From positions 7,130,001-7,194,000 of the forward strand of contig NZ_JARZAE010000004.1 in the NCBI RefSeq assembly GCF_029892095.1: a DNA stretch of 64,000 nucleotides, read 5' to 3'. Both the position numbers and the translations under genes were made by a program. Below the pieces are notes generated by a model. The model had not been told where the DNA came from, did not search any database, and worked only from the letters and a program-made list of their open reading frames with translations. The stretch's first letter is position 1. Every line of letters starts with the position of its first letter. This document shows, piece after piece, positions 28,897 through 37,448 of the stretch. This stretch comes from Kitasatospora sp. MAP12-44 (GTDB lineage Bacteria; Actinomycetota; Actinomycetes; Streptomycetales; Streptomycetaceae).

Positions 28897-30674
28897 TCCG
28901 CACGCACGACGCGGGCACGCTCCGCGCGGAGCACGCCGGCACCACCGTCACCCTGGCCGGCTGGGTCGCCCGCCGCCGCGACCACGGCGGCGTCGCCTTC
29001 ATCGACCTGCGCGATGCCTCCGGCACCGTGCAGGTGGTGGTGCGCGACCTGGAGTCGGTGCACGGCCTGCGCGCCGAGTACTGCGTCAAGGTCACCGGCG
29101 ACGTCCGGGTCCGCCCCGAGGGCAACGAGAACGCCGACATCCCGACCGGCAAGGTCGAGGTCGTGGTCAGCGCCATCGAGGTGCTCTCCGAGGCCGCGCC
29201 GCTGCCGTTCCAGGTCGCCGAGTACGAGCCGGGCACCGTCAACGAGGAGGTCCGGCTGCGCTACCGCTACCTGGACCTGCGCCGCGAGGGCCCGGCCCGC
29301 GCGCTTCGGCTGCGCTCGAAGGTCAACCACATCATCCGCACGGTGATGGAGGAGAACGACTACCTCGACATCGAGACGCCGTACCTCACCCGCTCCACCC
29401 CCGAGGGCGCCCGCGACTTCCTCGTCCCGGTCCGCCTGCAGCCCGGCCACTGGTACGCCCTGCCGCAGTCGCCGCAGCTCTTCAAGCAGCTGCTGATGGT
29501 CGCCGGCATGGAGCGCTACTACCAGATCGCCCGCTGCTTCCGCGACGAGGACTTCCGCGCCGACCGCCAGCCGGAGTTCACCCAGCTGGACATCGAGGCC
29601 TCCTTCGTCGACCAGGAGGACATCCTGGCGCTCGGCGAGAAGGTCGTCGCGCGGATCTGGTCCGATGTGCACGGCTACGAGCTGCCCAACCCGCTGCCCC
29701 GGATGACGTACGCGGACGCCATGAACCGCTACGGCTCCGACAAGCCGGACGTGCGTTTCGGGCAGGAGCTCACGGACCTCACCGAGTACTTCAAGGGAAC
29801 CGAGTTCCGGGTCTTCCAGGCCCCGTACGTCGGCGCCGTGGTGATGCCCGGTGGCGCCTCGCAGCCGCGCAAGCAGCTGGACGCCTGGCAGGACTGGGCC
29901 AAGGCGCGCGGCGCGCGCGGCCTGGCGTACGTGGTGATCGACGCCGAGACCGGCGAGCTGCGCGGCCCGGTGGCCAAGAACCTCAACGCCGAGCACCTGG
30001 CGGGCCTCGCGGCCGCCGCGGGCGCCAAGAACGGTGACGCGATCTTCTTCGCGGCCGGCAAGAAGACCCCCTCGCAGGAGCTGCTCGGTGCCGCCCGCCT
30101 GGAGATCGGCCGCCGCTGCGAGCTGATCGACGAGTCGCAGTGGGCCTTCCTCTGGGTCGTCGACTTCCCGATGTTCGAGCCGATCGAGGACGACAAGGGC
30201 GAGTTCCAGGGCTGGCACGCGGTGCACCACCCGTTCACCGCCCCCACCGCCGAGTCGCTGGACACCTTCGACACCGACCCGGGCAGCGCGCTCTCCAACG
30301 CGTACGACCTGGTGCTCAACGGCAGCGAGCTGGGCGGCGGTTCGATCCGTATCCACCAGCGCGACGTGCAGAAGCGGGCGTTCGACGCGATCGGCCTCTC
30401 CGAGGAGGAGGCCGCCTCGCAGTTCGGCTTCCTGCTGGACGCCTTCAACTACGGCCCGCCGCCGCACGGCGGTGTCGCCTTCGGCCTCGACCGGATCGTC
30501 ACGCTGCTCGGCGGCTACGACACCATCCGCGACGTCATCGCCTTCCCGAAGACGTCCACCGGCGGCGACCCGCTGACCGGCGCGCCGACCCCGATCACCC
30601 CGGCCCAGCGCCGCGAGGCCGGCGTCGACGCCAAGCCCAAGTCGGACAAGTCGGAGACCCCGAAGGAGTCCTGA
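28893..30674 (+). CDS. aspS: Aspartyl-tRNA synthetase
   Basis: Charges tRNA-Asp. The 593-residue class IIb synthetase has the N-terminal OB fold (TLAGWVARRRDHGGVAFIDLRD), motif 1 region, motif 2 CFRDEDFRADRQPEFTQLD and motif 3 GGVAFGLDRIV, with the bacterial GAD insertion domain between. Whether it also charges tRNA-Asn, as many actinobacterial AspRS do before amidotransfer, cannot be told from sequence by eye. The GTG at 28893 overlaps the hisS stop in GTGA and follows AAGGAGAAG. A long hairpin after the gene ends the operon. Confidence 0.97.
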   Translation: MIRTHDAGTLRAEHAGTTVTLAGWVARRRDHGGVAFIDLRDASGTVQVVVRDLESVHGLRAEYCVKVTGDVRVRPEGNENADIPTGKVEVVVSAIEVLSEAAPLPFQVAEYEPGTVNEEVRLRYRYLDLRREGPARALRLRSKVNHIIRTVMEENDYLDIETPYLTRSTPEGARDFLVPVRLQPGHWYALPQSPQLFKQLLMVAGMERYYQIARCFRDEDFRADRQPEFTQLDIEASFVDQEDILALGEKVVARIWSDVHGYELPNPLPRMTYADAMNRYGSDKPDVRFGQELTDLTEYFKGTEFRVFQAPYVGAVVMPGGASQPRKQLDAWQDWAKARGARGLAYVVIDAETGELRGPVAKNLNAEHLAGLAAAAGAKNGDAIFFAAGKKTPSQELLGAARLEIGRRCELIDESQWAFLWVVDFPMFEPIEDDKGEFQGWHAVHHPFTAPTAESLDTFDTDPGSALSNAYDLVLNGSELGGGSIRIHQRDVQKRAFDAIGLSEEEAASQFGFLLDAFNYGPPPHGGVAFGLDRIVTLLGGYDTIRDVIAFPKTSTGGDPLTGAPTPITPAQRREAGVDAKPKSDKSETPKES

Positions 30675-30691
30675 CGCACCGTCAGGTCCCA

Positions 30692-30729
30692 TGAAGCCCC
30701 CCGGTCGACCTGTCGACCGGGGGGCTTCA
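30692..30729. terminator. Bidirectional hairpin between aspS and the NTPase gene
   Basis: TGAAGCCCCCCGGTCGA pairs perfectly with its complement across a CCTG loop. It reaches into the stop codon of the converging NTPase gene. Confidence 0.85.
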
Positions 30730-31266
30730 CGCATCCAGCCCCGCGACGACGGCGGCCACCCGCTCGGCCAACTCCCCGGCCGCGACGTCGACCAGCTCGT
30801 ACCCGGCCGCGCGATAGCTCTCCTCGTGCAACCGCTCGAACACCAGCGACTCCTCGAAGCTGATCCGACGGGCCGCGGTCGGCTCGCAGAACCCCAGGTT
30901 GCGGACGAAGAACACCCGCGGCTGGTACACCCGCTCCCGGGCGATCCGGTCGAGCTCGGCGGCCAACGCCGCCGAGACGGGACGGCCCAGGTAGCCGGCC
31001 AGCGCATGCGTGCAGACCGGCGATCGGTCGTAGAACTGCACCGCCGCCACCCCGGTCGCCGCCGCCAGCTGCCGCTCCCGCTGCAAGGCGACCACGTCAT
31101 CGACGAACCCCGCCCCCGCCCACGGCTCAGCCACCCCGCGCACCTGCCCCCGCGCGATCACCTCCGTGGCAGCCTCCTCCACCACCCCGTACCCGAGTTG
31201 CTCCAACTCCCGCAGAATCGTGGTCTTCCCGGCCCCGGGAGTACCGGTCAGGATGTAGCGCTTCAC
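30727..31266 (-). CDS. Small P-loop NTPase (AAA_28-like)
   Basis: A 179-residue ATPase or kinase-like protein with Walker A GTPGAGKTT at residues 8-16. The body contains FYDRSPVCTHALAGYLG, in which the Asp after the strand probably serves as Walker B, and an arginine-rich ARRISFEES lid-like segment. This pattern fits the AAA_28 group of small NTPases, some of which act on nucleotides, but I cannot name a substrate. The GTG at 31266 is preceded by GAGAGG. It converges on aspS and lies only 26 nt from the divergent FabV fragment, so its insertion or rearrangement may have removed the FabV N-terminal half. Confidence 0.82.
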   Translation of the reverse strand: MKRYILTGTPGAGKTTILRELEQLGYGVVEEAATEVIARGQVRGVAEPWAGAGFVDDVVALQRERQLAAATGVAAVQFYDRSPVCTHALAGYLGRPVSAALAAELDRIARERVYQPRVFFVRNLGFCEPTAARRISFEESLVFERLHEESYRAAGYELVDVAAGELAERVAAVVAGLDA

Positions 31267-31292
31267 GGTGGACCTCTCATGCGTTCTTCTGA

Positions 31293-32048
31293 ATGATCAT
31301 GTGCGACATCGACAACGTTCTGTACGGCGCCTTGGCGCTGGACGTCACCGGCGAAGCGGATTCGATCGGTGAGGCGTACCGGGCCAAGACCCTGACCTTT
31401 GAGGCCGATGTCCCGGAAGTCGGCCAGGCCGACGTTCCATCCGCCGACGAAGCCGAAATCGCCGCCACCGTCCAGGTCATGGGCGGCGCGGACTGGGAGT
31501 TGTGGGTCCGGGCCCTCGAAGCGCGGGGGCTGCTCGCGGACGGGTTCCAGACCGTGGCCCTGTCCTACCTCGGCTCGGAGCTGACCGCACCCATCTACCG
31601 GGCCGGAACCATTGGCGCGGCCAAGCGGCATCTGGAGGACACGGCCCGCCGCCTCGACTCGGCGCGTACCGTCGTGGCCGGGGCGGCCGTCACGCAGGCG
31701 TCCACCGCGATCCCCAGCGTCGCCCTCTACACCAGCATCCTGCGCGCGGTCCTCGGTCCGGCTTTCCAGTCGACCGTTGCCCAGGCCACCGCGCTGTGGA
31801 GCCAGCTCACCGGCGCCGTCCCGCTCGCCCTCGACGGCGAGCAGCGCATCCGCCTGGACGGGTGGGAGCTGGACCCCGACGTGCAGAGCGCCGTACGAGA
31901 GCGCTGGGCCGGGATCACCACCGCCTCGCTGGCCGACGGCGCGGACACCCGGTGGCTCCACGAGCAGGTCGGTCAGTTGTACGGGTGGTCGGTGCCCGGG
32001 ACGGACTACGGTCGGGCGACCGAGACGTCGGTGCCCTGGCCGGTGTAG
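31293..32048 (+). CDS. N-terminally truncated FabV-like enoyl reductase, probable pseudogene
   Basis: The frame aligns with the C-terminal two-thirds of FabV, the trans-2-enoyl-ACP/CoA reductase of about 400 residues. Recognisable stretches are AATVQVMGGADWELWV, SYLGSELTAPIYRAGTIGAAK and AVTQASTAIPSVALYTSIL. The catalytic pair Y102 and K111 (Tyr-x8-Lys) is kept. The Rossmann half with the NAD-binding glycine motif is absent, because the frame begins where FabV residues of roughly 100-130 would be. There is no ribosome-binding site, and the divergent NTPase gene starts 26 nt upstream, leaving little room for a promoter. The remaining frame is intact with normal codon bias, so decay is recent or the fragment is retained. 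Confidence 0.75.
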   Translation: MIMCDIDNVLYGALALDVTGEADSIGEAYRAKTLTFEADVPEVGQADVPSADEAEIAATVQVMGGADWELWVRALEARGLLADGFQTVALSYLGSELTAPIYRAGTIGAAKRHLEDTARRLDSARTVVAGAAVTQASTAIPSVALYTSILRAVLGPAFQSTVAQATALWSQLTGAVPLALDGEQRIRLDGWELDPDVQSAVRERWAGITTASLADGADTRWLHEQVGQLYGWSVPGTDYGRATETSVPWPV

Positions 32049-32075
32049 CGGCCAGTTGGCCCGGCCCCTACACCG
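32041..32075 (+). terminator. Hairpin at the end of the FabV fragment
   Basis: CGGTGTAG and CTACACCG pair perfectly, with GGCC/GGCC pairing inside. The stem includes the stop codon, so it looks like the original fabV terminator. Confidence 0.55.
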
Positions 32076-32221
32076 TGAGCGTGGTGACGAACCGCCTCGG
32101 GGCGCAGTAGCGATGAGCGGTGCCACGCGTAGTGCGCGTAGCGCGCGGCGGCGAGTAGCAGACGGCCTTAATGTGAGGGTTCGTCAGTATTTGCCCCCTT
32201 TCGCTCCCCGGAGGCGCCACC

Positions 32222-33043
32222 GTGACAGATCAGCCCCTCAAGCAGCCGCGGCTGGCGAAGAAGCCGTACGAGAGCGAGCTGCTGCGCCTGCAGCGAGAGC
32301 TGGTGAAGCTGCAGGAGTGGGTGCGGGTGGAGGGGGTGCGGCTGGTGGTGGTCTTCGAAGGGCGGGACGCGGCAGGGAAGGGGGGTGCCATCAAGCGCGT
32401 GACGGAGTTCCTCAACCCGCGAATCGCCCGGATCGTGGCGCTGCCCGCCCCGACGGAGCGCCAGCGCGGGCAGTGGTACTTCCAGCGGTATGTGGAGCAG
32501 TTGCCCGCCAAGGGCGAGATCGTCCTCTTCGACCGCAGTTGGTACAACCGGGCCGGGGTCGAGCGGGTGATGGGGTTCTGCACGCCGCAGGAGTACCAGC
32601 AGTTCCTGAACCAGTGCCCGATCTTCGAGCGGATGCTGATCGAGGCCGGCATCGAGCTGCGCAAGTACTGGTTCTCGGTCAGCGACAAGGAGCAGGAACG
32701 GCGCTTCCGGGACCGGCTGGCCGATCCGGTGCGGCAGTGGAAGCTGTCGCCGATGGACGCCGAGTCGATCAGCCGCTGGGAGGACTACTCACGGGCCAAG
32801 GACGAGATGTTCGTCCACACGGACATCCCGCAGTCGCCGTGGAACGTGGTGGAGAGCGAGGACAAGCGCCGGGCCAGGATCAACATGATCGCCCACCTGC
32901 TCTCCACCCTTCCCTACCGCGACGTCGCCAAGCCCCGGCCCGTCCTGCCGCCCCGCCCGCCGTCCACCGGCTACCGGCGTCCGCCGCGCGACCTGCAGAA
33001 GTACGTGCCGGACCACGCGGCGAAGCTGGAGAAGAAGAACTAG
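32222..33043 (+). CDS. ppk2: Polyphosphate kinase 2
   Basis: Transfers phosphate between polyphosphate and nucleoside mono- or diphosphates. The 273-residue single-domain protein has Walker A GRDAAGKGG at residues 47-55, Walker B with LFDRSWYNRAGVERVMGF, and a lid region with RDRLADPVRQWKLSPMD. These are the PPK2 signatures; the class (ADP- or AMP-using) cannot be told confidently by eye. The GTG at 32222 follows CCGGAGGCGCC. It has its own upstream gap of 173 nt, which holds no gene I would support. Its stop codon TAG is shared with the converging TPR gene in a CTAG palindrome. Confidence 0.93.
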   Translation: MTDQPLKQPRLAKKPYESELLRLQRELVKLQEWVRVEGVRLVVVFEGRDAAGKGGAIKRVTEFLNPRIARIVALPAPTERQRGQWYFQRYVEQLPAKGEIVLFDRSWYNRAGVERVMGFCTPQEYQQFLNQCPIFERMLIEAGIELRKYWFSVSDKEQERRFRDRLADPVRQWKLSPMDAESISRWEDYSRAKDEMFVHTDIPQSPWNVVESEDKRRARINMIAHLLSTLPYRDVAKPRPVLPPRPPSTGYRRPPRDLQKYVPDHAAKLEKKN

Positions 33044-34905
33044 CGGCGGCCGAACCAGCGGCGCTTCTTCGCCGCCGCCACCTCCGGCGCCGGTTCCTCC
33101 GGATCCGGGTCCGCTGCCGGTTCCAGGCCGGCCAGCACCTCGCGTGCCAGCGCGGCCGCCGACGGCTCCAGCGCGGGCATCGCCAGGGCGAGCCGGCAGA
33201 GCGAGGGCAGCACGGTCACCGCCCGGGTGCGGCTGGCGGTGACGGCTTCCAGCAGCCGGTGGGCCAGCTGCTCGGAGGCGTCCCGGCGGGCCGTCGGGTC
33301 CGTCCAGGCGACCGTCACCAGAGCCACCGCGGCCGTCTCGGTCACCCAGTCCTCGACGCCGAACAGCAGGTCGAGCAGCACCCGGCGGCGGTCCGACCCG
33401 GCCCACGACTGGTCGGCCCGGTGGTGGGTCAGGCCCAGGCAGGCGAAGGTCTGCACGGCGCGCACCCAGATGTCGGGCCAGCGCGCGGCCAGCCGGCGCC
33501 CGGCCTCGTCGTCGCCCGGTGCGGGCGGGTGCGCGAGCAGGCCGAGCAGGTCGTCCAGCGACAGGCCGGAGAGCGCGACCGCGTGGTCGTAAGCGGCCAG
33601 CAGGTGCGGCCAGGAGAGGTCGGCGACGGACTGCATCAGCGCCGCGGCCTTGGCGGACGGCGGCTCGATGGCGGGGTAGGCGTCCATCCCCTCGTAGCGC
33701 CAGAGCCGGACGCCGACCTCGCGCAGCGGCTTGCGCAGGTCCGGCTCGTGCGCCGCCAGGACCGTCAGCTGCAAGCCGGGCAGCGCTTCGTGCAGCGTGC
33801 GCAGCGCGCTGGCGGGCTCCAGCGCGGAGATGGTGGTCTTCCTCACCGTTCCTTGCTGCTCCAGCACATGGCGCAGCATCGCGACGGACGCCTCAGTGGC
33901 CTGCCCGACCTGGCCGAGCCACGGCAGACCCGCGCTGCAGCGGGCCAGCACGGTCGCCGCGTACCGGTGCTCGGGGTGCTCGCGCAGGTGGTCGACGAGC
34001 GCGGCCAGGTGGGTCCCGCTGCCGTCCAGCGCGTAGCGCACGCCGTGCAGCGCGGGCGCGGCCTGCGGGTGCAGCGGGTCCACCGCCAGCGCCTGCTCGA
34101 TCCACGCCAGCCCCTCGGCGGGGCGGCCGATCCGGGCGTAGAGCTCGCCGACGTCGGTGTGCAGCGAGAGGTCGGTCGGGTCGCGGCGCAGCTCCTGCTG
34201 CCAGACCGCCAGCGCCTCCTCGGGACGGCCGTCGGCCCGCAGCGCGTAGCCGAGCATCACCGCGCCGGAGTGCGAGGGGGCACTGTGCTGGGCGTGCCGG
34301 GCCCAGGCGATCGCGCGGGCGTGCTCGCCGTAGCGGCGGGCCAGGCCGGAGGCCATCACCAGCAGGCCGGCGTGGTCGGGGTGGGCGGCCGCGCTGTGCT
34401 GCACGGCCTGGTAGAACGGGCGCAGCGACTCGGCCGGGCCGGCCGGCAGCGGCTCCGCCAGCCCGCCGCCGACCACCGTCGCGATCGCGCGCATGACGTC
34501 GTCGGGGTCGATCAGCTGCGGCAGGTCGACCCGGGCCAGCCAGGCGACCGCGGCCCACGGCCGGTGCGGCTCGTGGCGCAGCACGCCGGCCAGCAGCCGC
34601 AGCGCCTGGCCCCACTGGCCGCACGCCGCGCTGAGGTGCGCGCGGCAGGCGAGGTCGCCGATCACCGGCTCCGCGGGGGTGAAGTATCCCAGCGCGCTCT
34701 GCGCACCGCCCGCCCGCGCGGCCAGCTCGGCGAGCGCCTCGTGCACCTCGGGCAGCCGGGGGTCGAGCGTGATGGCGTTGCCCAGGTGGCCGGCGGCGTG
34801 CGCCAGATCACCGCCGTCCAGCGCCAGCCGGGCGAGCGCGACCTCGCCCTCGGCCTCCAGTCTGCTGTCCCCTCTGCTGTCCCCGTGCTCGTGCGCGTCC
34901 GTCAT
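33040..34905 (-). CDS. Tetratricopeptide-repeat protein
   Basis: A 621-residue soluble protein dominated by helical repeats. Clear TPR-type units include GHLGNAITLDPRLPEVHEALAEL, AVMLGYALRADGRPEEALAVWQQEL and VGELYARIGRPAEGLAWIEQAL, of which the A/G and P positions fit the consensus. The C-terminal third is less repetitive and ends in the basic KKRRWFGRR. There is no enzymatic motif or membrane segment. It is probably a protein-interaction scaffold with no known partner. The ATG at 34905 follows GGAAGAGG. It shares its stop with ppk2 in CTAG and is divergent from rarA. Confidence 0.85.
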   Translation of the reverse strand: MTDAHEHGDSRGDSRLEAEGEVALARLALDGGDLAHAAGHLGNAITLDPRLPEVHEALAELAARAGGAQSALGYFTPAEPVIGDLACRAHLSAACGQWGQALRLLAGVLRHEPHRPWAAVAWLARVDLPQLIDPDDVMRAIATVVGGGLAEPLPAGPAESLRPFYQAVQHSAAAHPDHAGLLVMASGLARRYGEHARAIAWARHAQHSAPSHSGAVMLGYALRADGRPEEALAVWQQELRRDPTDLSLHTDVGELYARIGRPAEGLAWIEQALAVDPLHPQAAPALHGVRYALDGSGTHLAALVDHLREHPEHRYAATVLARCSAGLPWLGQVGQATEASVAMLRHVLEQQGTVRKTTISALEPASALRTLHEALPGLQLTVLAAHEPDLRKPLREVGVRLWRYEGMDAYPAIEPPSAKAAALMQSVADLSWPHLLAAYDHAVALSGLSLDDLLGLLAHPPAPGDDEAGRRLAARWPDIWVRAVQTFACLGLTHHRADQSWAGSDRRRVLLDLLFGVEDWVTETAAVALVTVAWTDPTARRDASEQLAHRLLEAVTASRTRAVTVLPSLCRLALAMPALEPSAAALAREVLAGLEPAADPDPEEPAPEVAAAKKRRWFGRR

Positions 34906-35017
34906 ACGGCCTCTTCCCCCAAGTCCCCGGTGATCACCGCAGAACGTAGCGTGCCGCCCCGGCCGGGTGATCACCGGGCCCGGCGGTGTTGTCGGTGCGC
35001 TCGCATAGGCTGCGGGG

Positions 35018-36367
35018 GTGGACGAACCGGACCTCTTCACCGCCGCCGCCGAGGACTTCCAGGCCAAGGAGCCCGGCCGGGCCCCGCTGGCCGTGCGGAT
35101 GCGCCCGCGCACCCTGGACGAGGTGGCCGGGCAGCGCCAGCTGCTGAAGGAGGGCTCGCCGCTGCGCCGGCTGGTCTCCGGCTCGCGCGGTCCGGCCGCG
35201 ACCAGCTCGGTGATCCTCTGGGGCCCGCCCGGCACCGGCAAGACCACCCTGGCGCATGTGATCAGCCAGGCGGTGGAGGGCCGTTTCGTCGAGCTCTCGG
35301 CGATCACCGCGGGCGTCAAGGAGGTGCGCGCGGTGATCGAGGGCGCGCGCCGCGCGGTGGGCATGAGCGGCCGCGAGACCGTGCTCTTCCTGGACGAGAT
35401 CCACCGCTTCTCCAAGGCCCAGCAGGACTCGCTGCTGCCCGCGGTGGAGAACCGCTGGGTCACCCTGATCGCCGCGACCACCGAGAACCCGTACTTCTCG
35501 GTGATCTCCCCGCTGCTCTCCCGCTCGCTGCTGCTCACCCTCGAATCGCTGACGGACGAGGACATCCGCGCCCTGCTGCGCCGCGCGCTGGTGGACGAGC
35601 GCGGCCTGGAGGGGCAGCTGACGCTCAGCGAGGAGTCCGAGGACCACCTGGTCCGCCTCGCTGGCGGGGACGCCCGGCGGGCGCTGACCACCCTGGAGGC
35701 GGCGGCCGGGGCAGCGCTGGAGAAGGGCGAGGCGGTGATCACCCTCGCCACCACCGAGACCGCCGTCAACCAGGCCGCCGTCCGCTACGACAAGGACGGC
35801 GACCAGCACTACGACGTGGCCAGCGCGCTGATCAAGTCGATCCGCGGCAGCGATGTGGACGCCACCCTGCACTACCTGGCCCGGATGATCGAGGCGGGGG
35901 AGGACGCCCGGTTCATCGCCCGCCGGCTGATGATCTCCGCCAGCGAGGACATCGGCCTGGCCGACCCGACCGCGTTGTCCACGGCTGTCGCGGCGGCCCA
36001 GGCGGTGGCGCTGATCGGCTTCCCCGAGGCGCGGATCATCCTCTCCCAGGCGGCCATCGCGCTGGCGCTGGCGCCCAAGTCCAACGCGGCCTACCTGGCG
36101 ATCGACGCAGCGCTCGCCGATGTCCGCCAGGGCCTGGCGGGCGCCGTCCCGCCGCACCTGCGCGACGCGCACTACGGCGGCGCCGGCAAGCTCGGCCACG
36201 GCCAGGGCTACCAGTACCCGCACGATCTGCCCGGCGGCATCGCCGCCCAGCAGTACGCGCCGGACGCGGTGCACGGCAAGGTCTACTACCAGCCGACCCG
36301 GCACGGCAGCGAGGCCCGCTACGCCGATGTCGCCGAGTGGACCAGGGCCCGGCTGAAGGGCGAGTAG
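35018..36367 (+). CDS. rarA: Replication-associated recombination ATPase RarA (MgsA)
   Basis: An AAA+ ATPase of the clamp-loader family that acts at stalled replication forks. The 449-residue protein has Walker A WGPPGTGKTT, Walker B LFLDEIHRFS, sensor TTENPYFSV and the C-terminal tetramer region including RLMISASEDIGLADP and YQYPHDLPGG, which identify RarA rather than DnaX. The GTG at 35018 has no ribosome-binding site but follows a TAGGCT -10-like hexamer (35006-35011) by 6 nt, suggesting a leaderless mRNA. The gene reads into the rpsD promoter region. Confidence 0.95.
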   Translation: MDEPDLFTAAAEDFQAKEPGRAPLAVRMRPRTLDEVAGQRQLLKEGSPLRRLVSGSRGPAATSSVILWGPPGTGKTTLAHVISQAVEGRFVELSAITAGVKEVRAVIEGARRAVGMSGRETVLFLDEIHRFSKAQQDSLLPAVENRWVTLIAATTENPYFSVISPLLSRSLLLTLESLTDEDIRALLRRALVDERGLEGQLTLSEESEDHLVRLAGGDARRALTTLEAAAGAALEKGEAVITLATTETAVNQAAVRYDKDGDQHYDVASALIKSIRGSDVDATLHYLARMIEAGEDARFIARRLMISASEDIGLADPTALSTAVAAAQAVALIGFPEARIILSQAAIALALAPKSNAAYLAIDAALADVRQGLAGAVPPHLRDAHYGGAGKLGHGQGYQYPHDLPGGIAAQQYAPDAVHGKVYYQPTRHGSEARYADVAEWTRARLKGE

Positions 36368-36376
36368 CCAGGCGGG

Positions 36377-36382
36377 TATACT
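36377..36382 (+). promoter_or_regulatory. -10 element of the rpsD promoter
   Basis: TATACT is a strong -10 hexamer 10 nt after the rarA stop. A weak -35 (CTGAAG, 36353-36358) with an 18-nt spacer lies in the end of rarA. Transcription from here would give a leader of about 290 nt before rpsD. Confidence 0.6.
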
Positions 36383-36462
36383 CGGTCGAAGTGCCATGTC
36401 CCGGGCACGGCGGCGAGCGCGAGCCCGACCGACCGGCCGCACCAGCGGGAACTGGCCAAGAG

Positions 36463-36608
36463 CCCCTTTCGAGGGGTTGCACCTGGAGCGTCGCGCACCG
36501 TTTCGGTGTCGCGGGCAGCCCACCACCTCACGGCGGTGGGCCGTACGTGTGCTTGCACTTCTGTGCCCGGCCCCGGAGAGCGGCTGATCACCCTCGGGTG
36601 GTTTTTCT
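36463..36608 (+). promoter_or_regulatory. Structured rpsD leader with terminator-like stem
   Basis: The gap of 312 nt before rpsD has no supported open frame. It holds a CCCCT-TTCG-AGGGG tetraloop hairpin (36463-36476), CACCG-TTT-CGGTG (36496-36508), CCCACC/GGTGGG (36519-36540), and CACC-CTCG-GGTG followed by GTTTTT (36589-36606). The last looks like an intrinsic terminator. Leaders that bind ribosomal protein S4 and attenuate rpsD are known in other bacteria, so autoregulation is a reasonable guess here. Confidence 0.5.
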
Positions 36609-36679
36609 CCGGACCGCGAGAGGCGACCTCCGTCAACACCTGGTGACAGCCGTATTCACATGCAAGAGAGGTTTGGTTC

Positions 36680-37294
36680 ATGGCGAACCAGAAGCGCCCC
36701 AAGGTCAAGATTGCCCGTGCCCTGGGCATTCCGCTGACCCCGAAGTCGGTCAAGTACTTCGAGGCCCGCCCGTACCCGCCCGGCCAGCACGGCCGCGGGC
36801 GCAAGCAGAACTCGGACTACAAGGTCCGTCTGATGGAGAAGCAGCGTCTGCGCGCTCAGTACGACCTGAGCGAGACCCAGATGGCCCGCGCGTTCGACCG
36901 CGCGAAGAAGGCCGAGGGCAAGACCGGTGACGCGCTCGTCGCCGACCTCGAGGTCCGCCTCGACTCGCTGGTCCTGCGTTCGGGCATCGCCCGCACGATC
37001 TACCAGGCCCGCCAGATGGTCGTGCACGGTCACATCGAGGTCAACGGCCACAAGGTCAACAAGCCCTCGTTCCAGCTGAAGCCCGGCTACGTCGTCACCG
37101 TGCGTGACCGTAGCAAGGAGAAGGTTCCGTTCCAGGTTGCCCGTGAGGGTGGCTACGCGGGCGAGGGCCAGACCCCGAAGTACCTCGAGGTCAACCTCAA
37201 GGCGCTGGCCTTCCGTCTGGACCGTGCCCCGCAGCGTCGCGAGATCCCCGTGATCTGCGACGAGCAGCTCGTCGTCGAGTACTACTCGCGCTGA
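36680..37294 (+). CDS. rpsD: 30S ribosomal protein S4
   Basis: A primary binder of 16S rRNA that starts 30S assembly and affects decoding accuracy. The 204-residue protein has the bacterial S4 layout: N-terminal basic region (KRPKVKIARALGIPLTPK), the central helical domain and the S4 RNA-binding domain with RLDSLVLRSGIARTIYQARQMVVHGHIEVNG, of which the ARQMVVHGHIEVNG segment is diagnostic. The zinc-type CxxC cluster of some S4 proteins is absent, so this is the C-minus form. The ATG at 36680 has GAGAGG upstream. It is monocistronic, away from the alpha operon, as usual in Streptomyces. Confidence 0.97.
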   Translation: MANQKRPKVKIARALGIPLTPKSVKYFEARPYPPGQHGRGRKQNSDYKVRLMEKQRLRAQYDLSETQMARAFDRAKKAEGKTGDALVADLEVRLDSLVLRSGIARTIYQARQMVVHGHIEVNGHKVNKPSFQLKPGYVVTVRDRSKEKVPFQVAREGGYAGEGQTPKYLEVNLKALAFRLDRAPQRREIPVICDEQLVVEYYSR

Positions 37295-37311
37295 CCCGCG
37301 AGAGTGGCACA

Positions 37312-37347
37312 CCGAACCCCCGCTGCCTTCGGGCCGCGGGGGTTCGG
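37312..37347 (+). terminator. Hairpin after rpsD
   Basis: CCGAACCCC and GGGGTTCGG pair across a G/C-rich loop, 18 nt after rpsD. A short T run follows. Confidence 0.75.
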
Positions 37348-37448
37348 CGCTTTCCGGGAGCAGCGGCTCCGCCAGCGGATATCCGGTCGGGAGCGGGGGG
37401 CCGGGCGCGATAGGGTTCCCTTCTGGAGGAGCGAAGGGAGCACGCAAA

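Noticed and set aside
36396..36587. Small plus-strand frame in the rpsD leader
   Set aside because: It crosses several stable hairpins, has no ribosome-binding site and its translation is unremarkable.
31612..36930. An unbroken plus-strand frame of about 1,770 codons
   Set aside because: It runs across ppk2, the antisense TPR gene, rarA and rpsD in the wrong frame; composition and lack of motifs mark it as a shadow.
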